Positions 47,256-56,534 are shown, counted from the first letter of the stretch. The stretch: DNA of 64,000 bases from Gluconobacter kondonii (GCF_002723995.1 NZ_BEWP01000001.1:248001-312000); one strand, 5' to 3'. A program made the numbers and translations. Notes: generated by a model not told the origin, from the letters alone.

Positions 47256-48191
47256 TTAAGCCTTGATGAGCGTTCCGGGCCCTGCTCGCGTGAAAAGCTC
47301 CAGCAGACAGCTATGCGGCACCCGACCGTCCAGAATGACGGCAGCTTTCGCGCCTTTGCGAACGGCTTCAAGGCAGGTTTCGACCTTCGGAATCATGCCT
47401 CCTGAAATCGAACCGTCAGCAATCCGGCGCAGAGCCTCTTCAGCACTCAGTTCCTCAATCAGCTTGCCGTTCTCATCCAACACACCCGGAACATCCGTCA
47501 GCATCAACAGACGCGAGGCATGGACCGCACCGGCGATTGCACCTGCTGCCGTATCGGCGTTGATGTTATAGGTTTCTCCGTCCGCACCCACGCCAACCGG
47601 GGCAATCACGGGAATCAGCCCGGCTCCGAGCAGCGCATAGAGAACCCGCGGATCAATCTTTTCCGGCTGCCCGACGAAACCGAGATCAATAACCTTTTCG
47701 ATCTCACTGTCTGGATCGCGCTTTGTCCGTGTGAGGCGCCGTGCCTGAATCAGGCCGCCATCCTTGCCAGAGATACCAACGGCAAGCGCTCCGGCACGAT
47801 TGATCAGCTCAGCAACCTGTTTGTTGACGCTGCCTGACAGCACCATCTCAATCACATCGACCATTTGTTGGTCCGTGACCCGGAGACCGTCGATAAACTC
47901 GGAGCGGATTTTCAGACGATCCAGCATCGCACTGATCTGCGGCCCGCCACCATGCACCACGATCGGGTTGATCCCGACCAGCTTGAGCAGCGCGATATCA
48001 TAGCCGAACGCATGCGCCAGCTTGCCCTCACCCATGGCATGACCGCCATATTTAACGACAATCGTATCCCCGGCATAACGCCGCAGGAACGGCAGCGCAC
48101 TCGACAGGATGGCTGCCTGTGCCTGCGCTTCTTCCGCGTTCACGACCGGCGGCACGTCCGGCAGTTTGGAGCTGTGGGTCTTGCTGGTCAT
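47256..48191 (-). CDS. argB: Acetylglutamate kinase
   Basis: A 311-aa amino acid kinase that phosphorylates N-acetylglutamate in arginine synthesis. The N-terminal extension [20 protein letters not shown] precedes [20 protein letters not shown]. The substrate loop is [20 protein letters not shown], and the C-terminal conserved part is [20 protein letters not shown]. The extension and overall length fit the arginine-sensitive hexameric type. The start overlaps the ysxC stop (ATGA). Confidence 0.97.
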   Translation of the reverse strand: MTSKTHSSKLPDVPPVVNAEEAQAQAAILSSALPFLRRYAGDTIVVKYGGHAMGEGKLAHAFGYDIALLKLVGINPIVVHGGGPQISAMLDRLKIRSEFIDGLRVTDQQMVDVIEMVLSGSVNKQVAELINRAGALAVGISGKDGGLIQARRLTRTKRDPDSEIEKVIDLGFVGQPEKIDPRVLYALLGAGLIPVIAPVGVGADGETYNINADTAAGAIAGAVHASRLLMLTDVPGVLDENGKLIEELSAEEALRRIADGSISGGMIPKVETCLEAVRKGAKAAVILDGRVPHSCLLELFTRAGPGTLIKA

Positions 48192-48871
48192 GATCCGGAC
48201 TGTCCTTCCCCTGACGTCTCGAGTGGCACGGCAAAACGGGCTATTTCTGCCCGAAGATCCTCGATCCCGAAACCGGTCTCGCTGCTCGTGGAGATGATGC
48301 GCGGATAGGCGGCGGCATGCTTGAGCGCCAACGCTTCGACTTCAGCGGTCTTTGCTGCAAGCGCCTTGGGTCGTACCTGATCGCACTTGGTGAGCACGAT
48401 CTGGAACACCACGGCAGCACGATCCAGCAATTCCATGACATCCTTGTCGGACGCCTTGAGCTCGATCCGCGCATCCAGAAGCAGAATGACCCGCTCCAGC
48501 GTGGTGCGTCCCCGAAGATAGGCGAACATCATGTCCTGCCAGTCTTCCTTGACTGACTTCGCAGCCTTGGCAAACCCGTAACCCGGCATATCCACAAGGG
48601 AGATCCGGTCAGCGAGATTGAAGAAATTGAGCTGCTTGGTCCGCCCCGGCTCGGAAGAGGCTCGTGCCAGCGCACGACGCCCCGTCAGCGCATTGATGAG
48701 GCTCGATTTGCCAACATTGGAGCGTCCGGCAAAAGCCACTTCGGGCCGACCGATGGGAGGAAGTTGGTCGATCCTCTGCGATCCGAAGAAGAATTCACAT
48801 TCTCCCGCGAACAGAAGCCGTCCATCCTCGATCTGGGCCTCGGTCGGAGGCCCGGGTATTTCTTTCATCAT
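48188..48871 (-). CDS. ysxC: Ribosome biogenesis GTPase YsxC/EngB
   Basis: A 227-aa GTPase needed for large-subunit assembly and cell division in other bacteria. The G1 motif is [14 protein letters not shown], the G3 region [10 protein letters not shown] and G4 TKCDQ. The N-terminal [20 protein letters not shown] is typical. It starts 3 bases after the yidC stop and overlaps argB. The yidC-ysxC-argB run is a common alphaproteobacterial arrangement. Confidence 0.96.
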   Translation of the reverse strand: MMKEIPGPPTEAQIEDGRLLFAGECEFFFGSQRIDQLPPIGRPEVAFAGRSNVGKSSLINALTGRRALARASSEPGRTKQLNFFNLADRISLVDMPGYGFAKAAKSVKEDWQDMMFAYLRGRTTLERVILLLDARIELKASDKDVMELLDRAAVVFQIVLTKCDQVRPKALAAKTAEVEALALKHAAAYPRIISTSSETGFGIEDLRAEIARFAVPLETSGEGQSGS

Positions 48872-48874
48872 GCC

Positions 48875-50593
48875 TCAGGTCCGGGACACCGGAACGGGGA
48901 GAGCGGTCCGGCGCTGTATGAACATCTGCTGCGCGACCGTCAGCAGGTTGTTCCATGTGTAGTAGACCAGAAGGCTGGCCGGGAAGCCGGACATGAAGAA
49001 CACATAAGCCAGCGGCATGAACTGCATCACGCGTGCCTGCGCCGGATCAAGACTTGCCGTCGAACTGGTCTGGCGCTGCAGCAGCCAGAACGTCAGGCCG
49101 AGCGCCGCACCCCAGATGCTGACATGCAGAAATGAAGAATAATGCGTCGGATCGAAGGGCAGCAGGCCGAACAGGTTAAAGACGTTCGTCGGATCCGGCA
49201 TCGACAGATCGCGGATCCAGCCGAAGAAGGGCGCATGACGGGCATCAATGCTGATGTTCAGGATTTTGTAGAGGCAAAAGAAGATCGGAGCCTGGATCAG
49301 CATCGGCAGACAGCCGCTGGCCGGGCTGACCTTTTCTTCACGATACAACGCCATGACCTTCTGGTTCATGGCCATCGGATCGTCCTTGTTCTTCTCCCGG
49401 ATTTCCTTGACCTTGGGTGCCAGCAGACGCATCCGCGCCGAAGACTGGGCCGCCTTGGAGGCCAGCGGGAAGAGAACGATCTTAACGATCAGCGTCAGCG
49501 CCATCAGCGCGAGACCGAAATTGCCGATATGCAGATACAACCAGTGCAGAAGCGTCAGCAGCGGACGGGTCAGGAAGCTGAACCAGCCGAAGTCGATCGC
49601 CTTGTCCAGATCAGGAATCCCAAGCTGCTTGCTGTAAGCCTGCAACAGGCTGAGGACCTTGGCCCCGGCGAAAACATGACTTTTCTCGGTGATGGAGCCG
49701 TTCGGCATGATCTGCTGGGGAGCCTGTGTGGACATCCCAACCTGATAGGATGCCGGCGCACCCGGGACGTAAGCGAAGCTCGCCGTAACGGGCGTGCCGT
49801 CCGCAGGAGCCACGGCCGTCAGCCAGAACTTGTCACTGATACCATCCCAGCCACTTGTCCCCGTCGAGGACCAGGAGACATGGTCCGGATGGTCGGCGCC
49901 CTTGCGCAGGTTCTTATAGCTCTCGTCCTGCATCCGGCCACCGACGACCGCGATCGGACCTTCATGCGCGGTGAAAGCCCCTTCCGGCGCGTCATAGTCC
50001 CGCTGGACGCGCTGGAACGGAACAAGCGCCACGGGCTGCCCGGAGTGGTTCTCGACCGTCTGGTTGACCGCAAACATGTAGTGGTCGTCCAGCCCGATCT
50101 GGATGGAGAACACCAACCCCTGCCCGTTATCCCAGTGCAGCGTCACCGGATGGTCCGGCGTCAGCGTCTCGTCCGTGCTGTCCCAGACCGTATTTAGGTC
50201 CGGCACGCGTGCGTTGGAGCCGGGAGCATTCGTCCAGCCGATGACAACGAAATTCGGATGGGCACTTCCCGCCTTGTCCAGCAACCGCACGAGCGGGCTG
50301 TTTTTGGCAAGCATCTCGCGATATTTCGTGAGGATCAGATCATCCAGAACAGCGCCCTTCAGATTGACGGATCCCTGCACGTCCGGCCCGGATAGTGGGA
50401 TACGCCGTGCGGCAACCTGCGTCTCCGCAGATGTTTCAGGCGCAGCAGCAGGAGCGCTGGACTGAACCTGCGCAGCGGGCGCATGAGGGACGGAATGGGG
50501 ATCGTCCTGATGGGGCTTCGGCATGAAATAGTCGAAACCGATCAGAATAAGGGCCGAGAGAAGTGTGGCCGCAATAATGCGCTTGATGTCCAT
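48875..50593 (-). CDS. yidC: Membrane protein insertase YidC
   Basis: A 572-aa inner-membrane insertase. The first transmembrane helix is at residues 4-24 (RIIAATLLSALILIGFDYFM). A large periplasmic beta-sandwich domain follows (about residues 60-330), then the conserved five-helix core, with NFGLALMALTLIVKIVLFPL and the segment SPASGCLPMLIQAPIFFCLY. The start is the ATG at 50593; the upstream in-frame extension lacks homology. It belongs to the rpmH-rnpA-yidD-yidC-ysxC order. Confidence 0.97.
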   Translation of the reverse strand: MDIKRIIAATLLSALILIGFDYFMPKPHQDDPHSVPHAPAAQVQSSAPAAAPETSAETQVAARRIPLSGPDVQGSVNLKGAVLDDLILTKYREMLAKNSPLVRLLDKAGSAHPNFVVIGWTNAPGSNARVPDLNTVWDSTDETLTPDHPVTLHWDNGQGLVFSIQIGLDDHYMFAVNQTVENHSGQPVALVPFQRVQRDYDAPEGAFTAHEGPIAVVGGRMQDESYKNLRKGADHPDHVSWSSTGTSGWDGISDKFWLTAVAPADGTPVTASFAYVPGAPASYQVGMSTQAPQQIMPNGSITEKSHVFAGAKVLSLLQAYSKQLGIPDLDKAIDFGWFSFLTRPLLTLLHWLYLHIGNFGLALMALTLIVKIVLFPLASKAAQSSARMRLLAPKVKEIREKNKDDPMAMNQKVMALYREEKVSPASGCLPMLIQAPIFFCLYKILNISIDARHAPFFGWIRDLSMPDPTNVFNLFGLLPFDPTHYSSFLHVSIWGAALGLTFWLLQRQTSSTASLDPAQARVMQFMPLAYVFFMSGFPASLLVYYTWNNLLTVAQQMFIQRRTALPVPVSRT

Positions 50594-50683
50594 CGGGCGG
50601 ATGCCGGTCTTTCGTCTCACTGAATGGGGCTTGCGCTTCAAGTGGCCGAAAACCGCATCCAAAACAATAGGTGGCGGGTGTTT

Positions 50684-50935
50684 TTAATGCCGGTGTGGCT
50701 TTGGAGGCAGATCCGTACCCCCTTCCGACCAGGGATGGCAGCGCCCGATCCGGCGCATGGCCAGCCAGCCACCACGAATGGGGCCATGCTCGCGGATCAC
50801 CGTCAGCGCGTAAGTGCTGCATGTCGGATCGAACCGGCAGTTGGTGCCGATAAATGGACTGATGAAGAGCTTGTAGGCGTCAATGAGCGACAGCATCAGG
50901 ACCGTGACGGTTTTCCTGATGAGGGACGCAATCAT
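50684..50935 (-). CDS. yidD: Membrane protein insertion efficiency factor YidD
   Basis: An 83-aa protein with an N-terminal hydrophobic or amphipathic segment and the cysteine- and proline-rich YidD core: [20 protein letters not shown], then [20 protein letters not shown]. It helps YidC-dependent insertion. Its ATG overlaps the rnpA stop (ATGA). A 90-base gap separates it from yidC. Confidence 0.95.
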   Translation of the reverse strand: MIASLIRKTVTVLMLSLIDAYKLFISPFIGTNCRFDPTCSTYALTVIREHGPIRGGWLAMRRIGRCHPWSEGGTDLPPKPHRH

Positions 50936-51348
50936 TTCGCCCGATTCCGGGCGTGGTTGAAATTTCCAGAAGGTTTTTCCCGGAAATTGGCATCCAGACC
51001 TTTGCGAAGGGCCTGCCGCAGATCGTCTTTGAGGAGGGAGAACTCGCGCCCCCGGGTCTTGTCCCGCCCGATGAGGACGAAATCGCCGGAAGGCAGGCCG
51101 TCTTCCCGTGCGACGAGGCGAAGAGCCTCGCGGAGACGACGGCGGGTGCGGTTACGGATGACAGAATTACCGACTTTTTTCGTGACCGTGAAACCAACGC
51201 GGGTTTCGGTCGCTGTGTCATCCGGCAGGATCTGCACAACCATACCGGGAGTGGCGACCTTGCGCCCTTTCCCGGCTACACGCAGAAACTGCGGCCGTTT
51301 TTTAAGACGGCTCGGTGTATGGGTCGTACCGATCTGGGTCGAACTCAG
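50932..51348 (-). CDS. rnpA: Ribonuclease P protein component, non-canonical start likely
   Basis: The protein cofactor of RNase P. The RNR signature region is [20 protein letters not shown], followed by RLREALRL. The first ATG in frame (51243) would give only 103 aa and would remove the conserved N-terminal strand, which reads [20 protein letters not shown] just upstream. Between a TAG near 51415 and this ATG there is no ATG, GTG or TTG. I propose a CTG start at 51348, overlapping the rpmH stop as CTGA (138 aa); ATC at 51333 is another possibility. yidD overlaps the end. The gene identity is secure; the start is inferred. Confidence 0.85.
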   Translation of the reverse strand: MSSTQIGTTHTPSRLKKRPQFLRVAGKGRKVATPGMVVQILPDDTATETRVGFTVTKKVGNSVIRNRTRRRLREALRLVAREDGLPSGDFVLIGRDKTRGREFSLLKDDLRQALRKGLDANFREKPSGNFNHARNRAK

Positions 51349-51479
51349 GCGGAGAGCTTCTTGCGACCCTTGGTGCGACGGTTGGCCAGTACGCGGCGGC
51401 CGCCGACGGTTTCGCTACGCGTACGGAAACCGTGACGACGCTTGCGAACCAGCTTGGAGGGTTGATACGTGCGCTTCAT
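51345..51479 (-). CDS. rpmH: 50S ribosomal protein L34
   Basis: The complete 44-aa L34, starting [20 protein letters not shown] and ending GRKKLSA. The start at 51479 is fixed by homology and by AAGGA about 10 bases upstream; the open frame extends further upstream. It is the first gene of the rpmH-rnpA-yidD-yidC-ysxC-argB run. Confidence 0.98.
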   Translation of the reverse strand: MKRTYQPSKLVRKRRHGFRTRSETVGGRRVLANRRTKGRKKLSA

Positions 51480-51625
51480 GACGTTGATCCTTAAAAACCA
51501 GGCGGACGCCTCAACTGCTGGACATCCGCGTCGATCGGGCGCACGAAACGCCCGGTGATTGAGACCCGGGCTTGTAAGCACGCAGGCCCTTCATGTCAAT
51601 GCCAGAGCTACAGGAACTTGAACCT

Positions 51626-51841
51626 ATGACCGAGTCCAGCAACACCCCGCTTTCTGGCACAGCGTTTCAGGACGCCGCCACCTTTCGCCACGACTTGCGC
51701 AACGCTCTGGCCCCTGCCCTGCTCTGTGCCGATATTCTCAGCAACCACAAGGACGGGACCGTCCAGCAAAACGCACAAACCATTATCGAGGCACTGGAAA
51801 AAGCCCTGAAGCTTCTGAAAAACTCTACTTTTTCTCGATAA
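51626..51841 (+). CDS. 71-aa histidine-kinase DHp-like mini-protein
   Basis: A small protein whose core FRHDLRNALAPALLCADIL looks like the H-box of a histidine kinase dimerisation domain, with H22 in the phospho-acceptor position. A second helix follows (NAQTIIEALEKALKLLKNS). There is no ATPase domain, no sensor and no receiver nearby. AGGAA lies 9 bases before the ATG at 51626; earlier ATGs at 51593 and 51599 have weaker sites. It could be a phosphotransfer protein, a kinase inhibitor or a relic. Its last 17 bases overlap the end of gloA on the other strand. Confidence 0.65.
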   Translation: MTESSNTPLSGTAFQDAATFRHDLRNALAPALLCADILSNHKDGTVQQNAQTIIEALEKALKLLKNSTFSR

Positions 51842-52214
51842 GCTCGATTTTATAGCCGTCGGGGTCTTCAACAAAGGCGATGATGATCGTTCCGAATTTC
51901 AGCGGCCCGGCCTCTCGCGTCACTTTGCCGCCACCGATACGGACCGTTTCAACAAGAGCTGCCACGTCCGGAACGCCAATCGCGAAATGTCCGAAGCCGG
52001 TTCCGACTTCGTAGTCGGATTCCTGATCCCAGTTATAGGTGAGTTCGATTTCGGCCTGCCCGTGTTCGTTATCATCGAATCCGATGAAAACAAGCGTGTA
52101 GCGCCCTTCCCGGACCTCCTTGCGACGAAGCTCCTTCATGCCAAGGAGCTTGTAGAATGCCAGACTCCGGTCGATATCCCGGATTCTCACCATCGTATGC
52201 AGAAACGTACTCAT
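51825..52214 (-). CDS. gloA: Lactoylglutathione lyase (glyoxalase I)
   Basis: A 129-aa metalloenzyme that isomerises the methylglyoxal-glutathione adduct. Metal ligands appear in FLHTMVRIRDIDRSLAFYK (His), AEIELTYNW (Glu), GFGHFAIGVPD (His) and GYKIELIEKK (Glu). The ATG at 52214 has AAGGAC upstream and overlaps the lpxI stop; a GTG precedes it by one codon. Methylglyoxal can arise during the sugar oxidation typical of these bacteria. gshB in the same window supplies the glutathione. Confidence 0.95.
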   Translation of the reverse strand: MSTFLHTMVRIRDIDRSLAFYKLLGMKELRRKEVREGRYTLVFIGFDDNEHGQAEIELTYNWDQESDYEVGTGFGHFAIGVPDVAALVETVRIGGGKVTREAGPLKFGTIIIAFVEDPDGYKIELIEKK

Positions 52215-53056
52215 CACTTGTCCTTCAGATCTTCCGGTGTCAGCCCATACAGAAACAGCCCGTAACGATCCGCCAGCTTCACGCAGCCGTCAGGGTCCGT
52301 CATGAGCGTTACTCCCGGCTGGAACGCAACGCCCCGCAATCCGTTCCGGGCTGCGTTTTCCAGTGTCTCCGGCCCGATCGTCGGCATATCCGCTCGAAGA
52401 TCCTGTCCGGTTTTGGGCATCTTTACCAGAACGCCACCACTTCCTGCCTGCATCAGGCGTCCGCAGCGCCCCAGCATAGCGTCGGTGCCCTCCAGAGCCT
52501 CGACCGCCAAAACAAGCCCGTTCTGGACCACACATCCCTGACCGATATCAAGGACAGCCATCGCTTTGAGGACATCGACGCCACGCGCAATGTCCTGTCG
52601 GGCCTGTGCGTCAGGCAGAACACGTCCCAGTGTCCCTGAACGACCCGTAGCATGTTCGAGAAATTCGTGCGCGCCCCGGACAAGAAATCCTTCTTCGCCC
52701 AGGACACGGACGATTGCGCCGAGAAGCCCGTCATCGCCGGAAAAAATCGCCCGCCCGAGACGTGCTAGAATGCGCGCGCCCTCAGCGTCGGGACGCAGAT
52801 CCCGCCATGCAGGGCGACGGACCGGTCCGATCAGGACCAGTTCGCGACAGTTGTTTTTCTTGAGAGCGCCGAGAATATCGCCTGCAGCAGCAAGGCGAAT
52901 GATCTCGTGCGGGTAAGGATCAAGCAGCCCGCGATCGGCGAAATCACGGAAGCCAATGACGAAAACCTTGCGCCCCTTGGCAATGGCAGCAGCGGCGACC
53001 TGCGAGGGGAGCGGTCCCGAGCCAGCCAGAATGCCGATGCAGCCCCGATCGCCCAC
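52214..53056 (-). CDS. lpxI: UDP-2,3-diacylglucosamine pyrophosphatase LpxI
   Basis: A 280-aa DUF1009-family enzyme that hydrolyses UDP-2,3-diacylglucosamine to lipid X in lipid A synthesis; it replaces LpxH in alphaproteobacteria. Typical segments are GILAGSGPLPSQVAAAAIAK at the start, VLIGPVRRPAWRDLRPD, DDGLLGAIVRVLGEEGF, and the C-terminal MPTIGPETLENAARNGLRGV. The start is a GTG two bases after the lpxA stop. lpxB, which commonly follows, is missing from this place. Confidence 0.95.
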   Translation of the reverse strand: MGDRGCIGILAGSGPLPSQVAAAAIAKGRKVFVIGFRDFADRGLLDPYPHEIIRLAAAGDILGALKKNNCRELVLIGPVRRPAWRDLRPDAEGARILARLGRAIFSGDDGLLGAIVRVLGEEGFLVRGAHEFLEHATGRSGTLGRVLPDAQARQDIARGVDVLKAMAVLDIGQGCVVQNGLVLAVEALEGTDAMLGRCGRLMQAGSGGVLVKMPKTGQDLRADMPTIGPETLENAARNGLRGVAFQPGVTLMTDPDGCVKLADRYGLFLYGLTPEDLKDK

Positions 53057-53058
53057 GC

Positions 53059-53916
53059 TCAGGCGCCTTCGGTTTCGGACTGCCCTTCCTGACGCGCAAC
53101 CCGTGTCAGGCCACGACGACTTGGCGCTTCCATGAAGTCCAGCATCTCAGCAATGCGCGGGAGATGCCCGTATTCTGCCCTGACTTCAGCAATACGGCTT
53201 TCAAGAACAGCTTCCGTCGCAGCATGACGAGGGTAAAGCGTGCGGAACGCACGGCGCATAGCCTGCATTTCCTCAGGACCAACGCCCGAACGTTTCAGGC
53301 CGATCCAGTTCAACCCGACCAGACGAGCGCGATTGCCCAGAACGCTTCCGTAAGGAATGACGTCCATTTCCACACCGCAGACGCCACCGACGACAGCCCC
53401 GCGCCCGATGCGGACGAACTGGTGCAATGCCGCCGATCCCATAACCTTGGCATCATCATCGATCTCAACATGGCCGCCCATGACGACGTTGTTGACGATG
53501 ATGACACGGTCGCCGAGGACGCAGTCATGCGCCACATGGGAGTTGGCCATGATCAGACAGTTAGCGCCGATGCGCGTAAGAGCATGACCCTGCGCCGTAC
53601 CACGATGGATCGTCACATTTTCACGGATGACCGTATTGGCGCCCACTTCGCAGAGTGTGGGTTCGCCAGCATATTTCAGATCCTGTGGGGCAAGGCCGAT
53701 CGTCACGAACGGATAGACTTCCACGTTTTCGCGCAGGGTCGTGTATCCATCCACAATGACTGATGCGTGCAGACAGACCCCGTCACCAATGGTCACGTTG
53801 GGGCCAACCAGACACCAGGGACCGATACGCACGTTTTCGCCGATGCGCGCACGCGGATCAACGAGAGCGGTCGCATGGATTTCGGCGGTTTCGGGACGCT
53901 TCCCTGCCATCTGCAT
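53059..53916 (-). CDS. lpxA: UDP-N-acetylglucosamine acyltransferase LpxA
   Basis: The first enzyme of lipid A synthesis, about 285 aa. A left-handed beta-helix of hexapeptide repeats (IGPWCLVGPNVTIGDGVCLH) is followed by the family's C-terminal helical domain. The catalytic His region is IMANSHVAHDCVLGDRVII, and VGLNWIGLKRSGVGPEEM is diagnostic of LpxA. The start is uncertain: ATG at 53916, ATG at 53910, or TTG at 53925 overlapping the fabZ stop. lpxI follows after two bases. Confidence 0.96.
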   Translation of the reverse strand: MQMAGKRPETAEIHATALVDPRARIGENVRIGPWCLVGPNVTIGDGVCLHASVIVDGYTTLRENVEVYPFVTIGLAPQDLKYAGEPTLCEVGANTVIRENVTIHRGTAQGHALTRIGANCLIMANSHVAHDCVLGDRVIIVNNVVMGGHVEIDDDAKVMGSAALHQFVRIGRGAVVGGVCGVEMDVIPYGSVLGNRARLVGLNWIGLKRSGVGPEEMQAMRRAFRTLYPRHAATEAVLESRIAEVRAEYGHLPRIAEMLDFMEAPSRRGLTRVARQEGQSETEGA

Positions 53917-53921
53917 CAACG

Positions 53922-54431
53922 TCAACCCATGATCATTGCACTGAAGGTCGCTTCGGCCATGGCCACGCCATCAACGCGGGCCACACCTTTGAACTTCCAG
54001 ACATTGGCGCGGGAACGCTCCTTGTCCACATGAATGCGGAGTTGGTCTCCGGGGCCAACAGGGCGGCGGAACTTCGCGTTTTCGATCGTCATGAAATAGA
54101 CCAGCTTACCTTCAAAGGCTTCCCCCAAAGTCATCACAACCAGCGTAGCTGCGGTCTGAGCCATGGCTTCCACGATGAGGACGCCCGGCATGACGGGATG
54201 AGAAGGGAAATGCCCCTGAAAGAACGGTTCGTTGACCGTCACGTTCTTGATGCCGATGGCGGACTGCCCGGCATGGATCTCGACCATCTTGTCGATCAGC
54301 AGGAACGGATACCGATGTGGGATCGACTGCATGATCTTGAGAATGTCGATGCTCTGCGGAAGCTGATGGCCTGCAGCGGCGGCGTCTGTCGCGGGAGTCA
54401 TCTGTTCGGCTGGAGCGTCCACTCGGTCCAT
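53922..54431 (-). CDS. fabZ: 3-hydroxyacyl-ACP dehydratase FabZ
   Basis: A 169-aa hot-dog-fold dehydratase of fatty-acid synthesis. The catalytic His is in [20 protein letters not shown], which also carries the conserved Glu; the N-terminal [20 protein letters not shown] is typical. About 25 extra N-terminal residues are predicted from the ATG at 54431; an ATG at 54401 would shorten this. It sits between lpxD and lpxA, so lipid A and fatty-acid synthesis share the operon. Confidence 0.96.
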   Translation of the reverse strand: MDRVDAPAEQMTPATDAAAAGHQLPQSIDILKIMQSIPHRYPFLLIDKMVEIHAGQSAIGIKNVTVNEPFFQGHFPSHPVMPGVLIVEAMAQTAATLVVMTLGEAFEGKLVYFMTIENAKFRRPVGPGDQLRIHVDKERSRANVWKFKGVARVDGVAMAEATFSAMIMG

Positions 54432-54543
54432 CGTTTCACCATGCCCTTCAAGCGGTGTTGTCTGTCAATTGCTACCCAGTGGCAGCGCGAATGGCTTCCC
54501 TTAGCAAACCTGAGGGGGAGTTACCATCCGCGCCACAGAGCGG

Positions 54544-55593
54544 CTAGTCACTGCTTTTGCGGGAAAGCTTCCGCAAGGTGGCGACATTCCGGAAAAACTC
54601 GCGGAACGGCATTGCAGGGCTACCGATAACGTCGGCACCTGCATCCACGTCCGACATGACGCCACACTGGGCGCCAATCCGGGCTTTGGAACCAATCTTG
54701 ATATGCCCGATCAGACCGGCCTGGGCGGCAATAGTGACAAAATCACCCAGTTCCGTGGAACCGGAAATCCCCGCCTGCGACACCACGATGCAGCACCGTC
54801 CCAGACGGGCATTATGTCCGATCTGTACAAGGTTATCGATGCGGGTGCCTGCACCGATCAGGGTGTCCCGCATGGACCCGCGATCAATCGTGGAATTGGC
54901 GCCGACTTCCACGCCGTCTTCGAGAACGACCAAACCGAGCTGTGGAACGGTTTCAAATCCTTCCGGCCCGACGGCGAACCCGAAACCATCCTGTCCAATA
55001 CGGACGCCGGGATAGAGTGTAACGCGATCGCCGATACGCGCATGAGAAATGGCGGCATTTGCACCGATACGGCACCGCGAACCGATTTCAACACTCTGAC
55101 CGATGCTGACATGACTAGCCACGATGGTGTCACGACCAATACGGACTCCGCTTCCGATAACGGCAAAGGGACCGATTTCGACATTCTCGCCAATCTCTGC
55201 ATCATCTGCAACGCAGGCTGTTGGATGGCGGATTCCGGTGGACTTGGGATCAGGATGAAACAATGTGGCGACACGGGCCCAGGCGAGGTAAGGCGCCTTG
55301 CAGACCAGTCCAGCCGTATCCGGCGGCAGCTTGTCGGAAAACGCTGGCGACAGAATGACAGCACCCGCTTTCGTTTCGGCCAGAAGCGGCAGGTACCGAC
55401 GATTATCGAGAAAGCTGACCTCGTCGGGTCCAGCCACATGCAGGGGAGCCACGCCCCGAAACGCTGCTACATTTTTGCCTGAGGCTGACGCAACGATCTC
55501 GCTACCAGAGGCCTCAGCCAGTTGTTCCAGACCAAAAGGTCCGGAACGCTGGAAAAAACGGCTATCGCCGGGACGGGTCTCGTTTGTTGTCAT
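54544..55593 (-). CDS. lpxD: UDP-3-O-acylglucosamine N-acyltransferase LpxD
   Basis: The third lipid A enzyme, about 349 aa. An N-terminal uridine-binding domain (GPFGLEQLAEASGSEIVASA) precedes a long left-handed beta-helix (IGENVEIGPFAVIGSGVRIG). The catalytic His is in NLVQIGHNARLGRCCIVVSQ, and PAMPFREFFRNVATLRKLSR closes the protein. The ATG at 55593 was chosen; a GTG at 55608 is also in frame. A 112-base gap without a gene separates it from fabZ. Confidence 0.95.
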   Translation of the reverse strand: MTTNETRPGDSRFFQRSGPFGLEQLAEASGSEIVASASGKNVAAFRGVAPLHVAGPDEVSFLDNRRYLPLLAETKAGAVILSPAFSDKLPPDTAGLVCKAPYLAWARVATLFHPDPKSTGIRHPTACVADDAEIGENVEIGPFAVIGSGVRIGRDTIVASHVSIGQSVEIGSRCRIGANAAISHARIGDRVTLYPGVRIGQDGFGFAVGPEGFETVPQLGLVVLEDGVEVGANSTIDRGSMRDTLIGAGTRIDNLVQIGHNARLGRCCIVVSQAGISGSTELGDFVTIAAQAGLIGHIKIGSKARIGAQCGVMSDVDAGADVIGSPAMPFREFFRNVATLRKLSRKSSD

Positions 55594-55613
55594 CTCAGAC
55601 ACGGTCACTCGCT

Positions 55614-56534
55614 TCAGTGATGCTGACGAAGAACGGACTCGCTCGGTGCAGAGGCAGGAGCCTGCTGGGGCTGTGCACCCTGAGCCTGTGGTCCCTGTGC
55701 CTGTCGCTGTTCGTCAGCGGTCGTCGGCATCTTGCCAGAACGAGCGAGTTGCTCAGGGTCCACACCGTCGCCGGGGATGAAGACATGCGGCAACGCCTTG
55801 TTGAGTTGCGCACCCACTTCCTCGGTAATGTCCTGACCACCGACATGCAGTACGACCTGCTCGGCATGCAGGATCAGGTTCATGTTATGCGCGGCTGCAA
55901 CGGCGGCGATGATGCCGTTGGGCTCTTCCAATTCGCGCTCGATCTGGTGCATGGCGACCTGAGCCGCTTCCTGAATAATCCGGGCCTGACCGCCGAAATC
56001 ATGCTGGTCCTTGGCGCGACGTTCCTGAAGGTGACGCTCCCGCAACTGGATCTGATCGGATGTCAGGGTCCGGGCCTGAGCCTGCAGTTTTTGCTGCTCG
56101 CCACGCCATGCAGCCTCTTCACGCTGGACGGCCTGCGCCAGACGGTCCCGACGCGCACCCAGAACCTGCTGGATTTCCTGCCATGCACTGGAAATCTGCA
56201 TGACGGCCTGAACATTGATCACGCCGATAACGGCAGCCGGAGGCGGAGCACCCTTGGCAATGCTCGGAGGCGCCGGAATCGGAGGCAGAGGCAGGACGGG
56301 AGGAGCCTGCTGCTGATCGGACGGAGCGGCTTCTTCTTCCTCTTCGGGAGCCGCTTCGGGAACGCGACGCTGGACAGGGCGCGGCGGCGGAGCATCAGGA
56401 TGAGCGGCTTTGGGAACGAACCAGCCACCATTGCCGCCAGCAGCCTGAGCGTGGGCGCCCGGAGTAGAGACAAAAAGGGACGCGGCCAGAAGCGCACCAA
56501 CCGAAACTGTGCGCATCAGGGAATTGAGGGTCAT
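55614..56534 (-). CDS. OmpH/Skp-family periplasmic chaperone with long low-complexity ends
   Basis: A 306-aa protein with a signal peptide (cut after GAHA, about residue 27). AGAGGTGG precedes the ATG at 56534 and decides the start. The Skp-like core begins at GVINVQAVMQISSAWQEIQQ and continues as a long charged helix (RRDRLAQAVQREEAAWRGEQ). Before it lies a Pro/Glu-rich stretch with a run of acidic residues; after it comes a Gln/Pro/Ala-rich tail. E. coli Skp is about 160 aa, so both ends are additions. It lies next to bamA, as expected for an outer-membrane protein chaperone. Confidence 0.87.
   Translation of the reverse strand: MTLNSLMRTVSVGALLAASLFVSTPGAHAQAAGGNGGWFVPKAAHPDAPPPRPVQRRVPEAAPEEEEEAAPSDQQQAPPVLPLPPIPAPPSIAKGAPPPAAVIGVINVQAVMQISSAWQEIQQVLGARRDRLAQAVQREEAAWRGEQQKLQAQARTLTSDQIQLRERHLQERRAKDQHDFGGQARIIQEAAQVAMHQIERELEEPNGIIAAVAAAHNMNLILHAEQVVLHVGGQDITEEVGAQLNKALPHVFIPGDGVDPEQLARSGKMPTTADEQRQAQGPQAQGAQPQQAPASAPSESVLRQHH

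Noticed and set aside
51480-51592. Replication origin with DnaA boxes near rpmH
   Set aside because: No TTATCCACA-like box is present, and dnaA is not adjacent.
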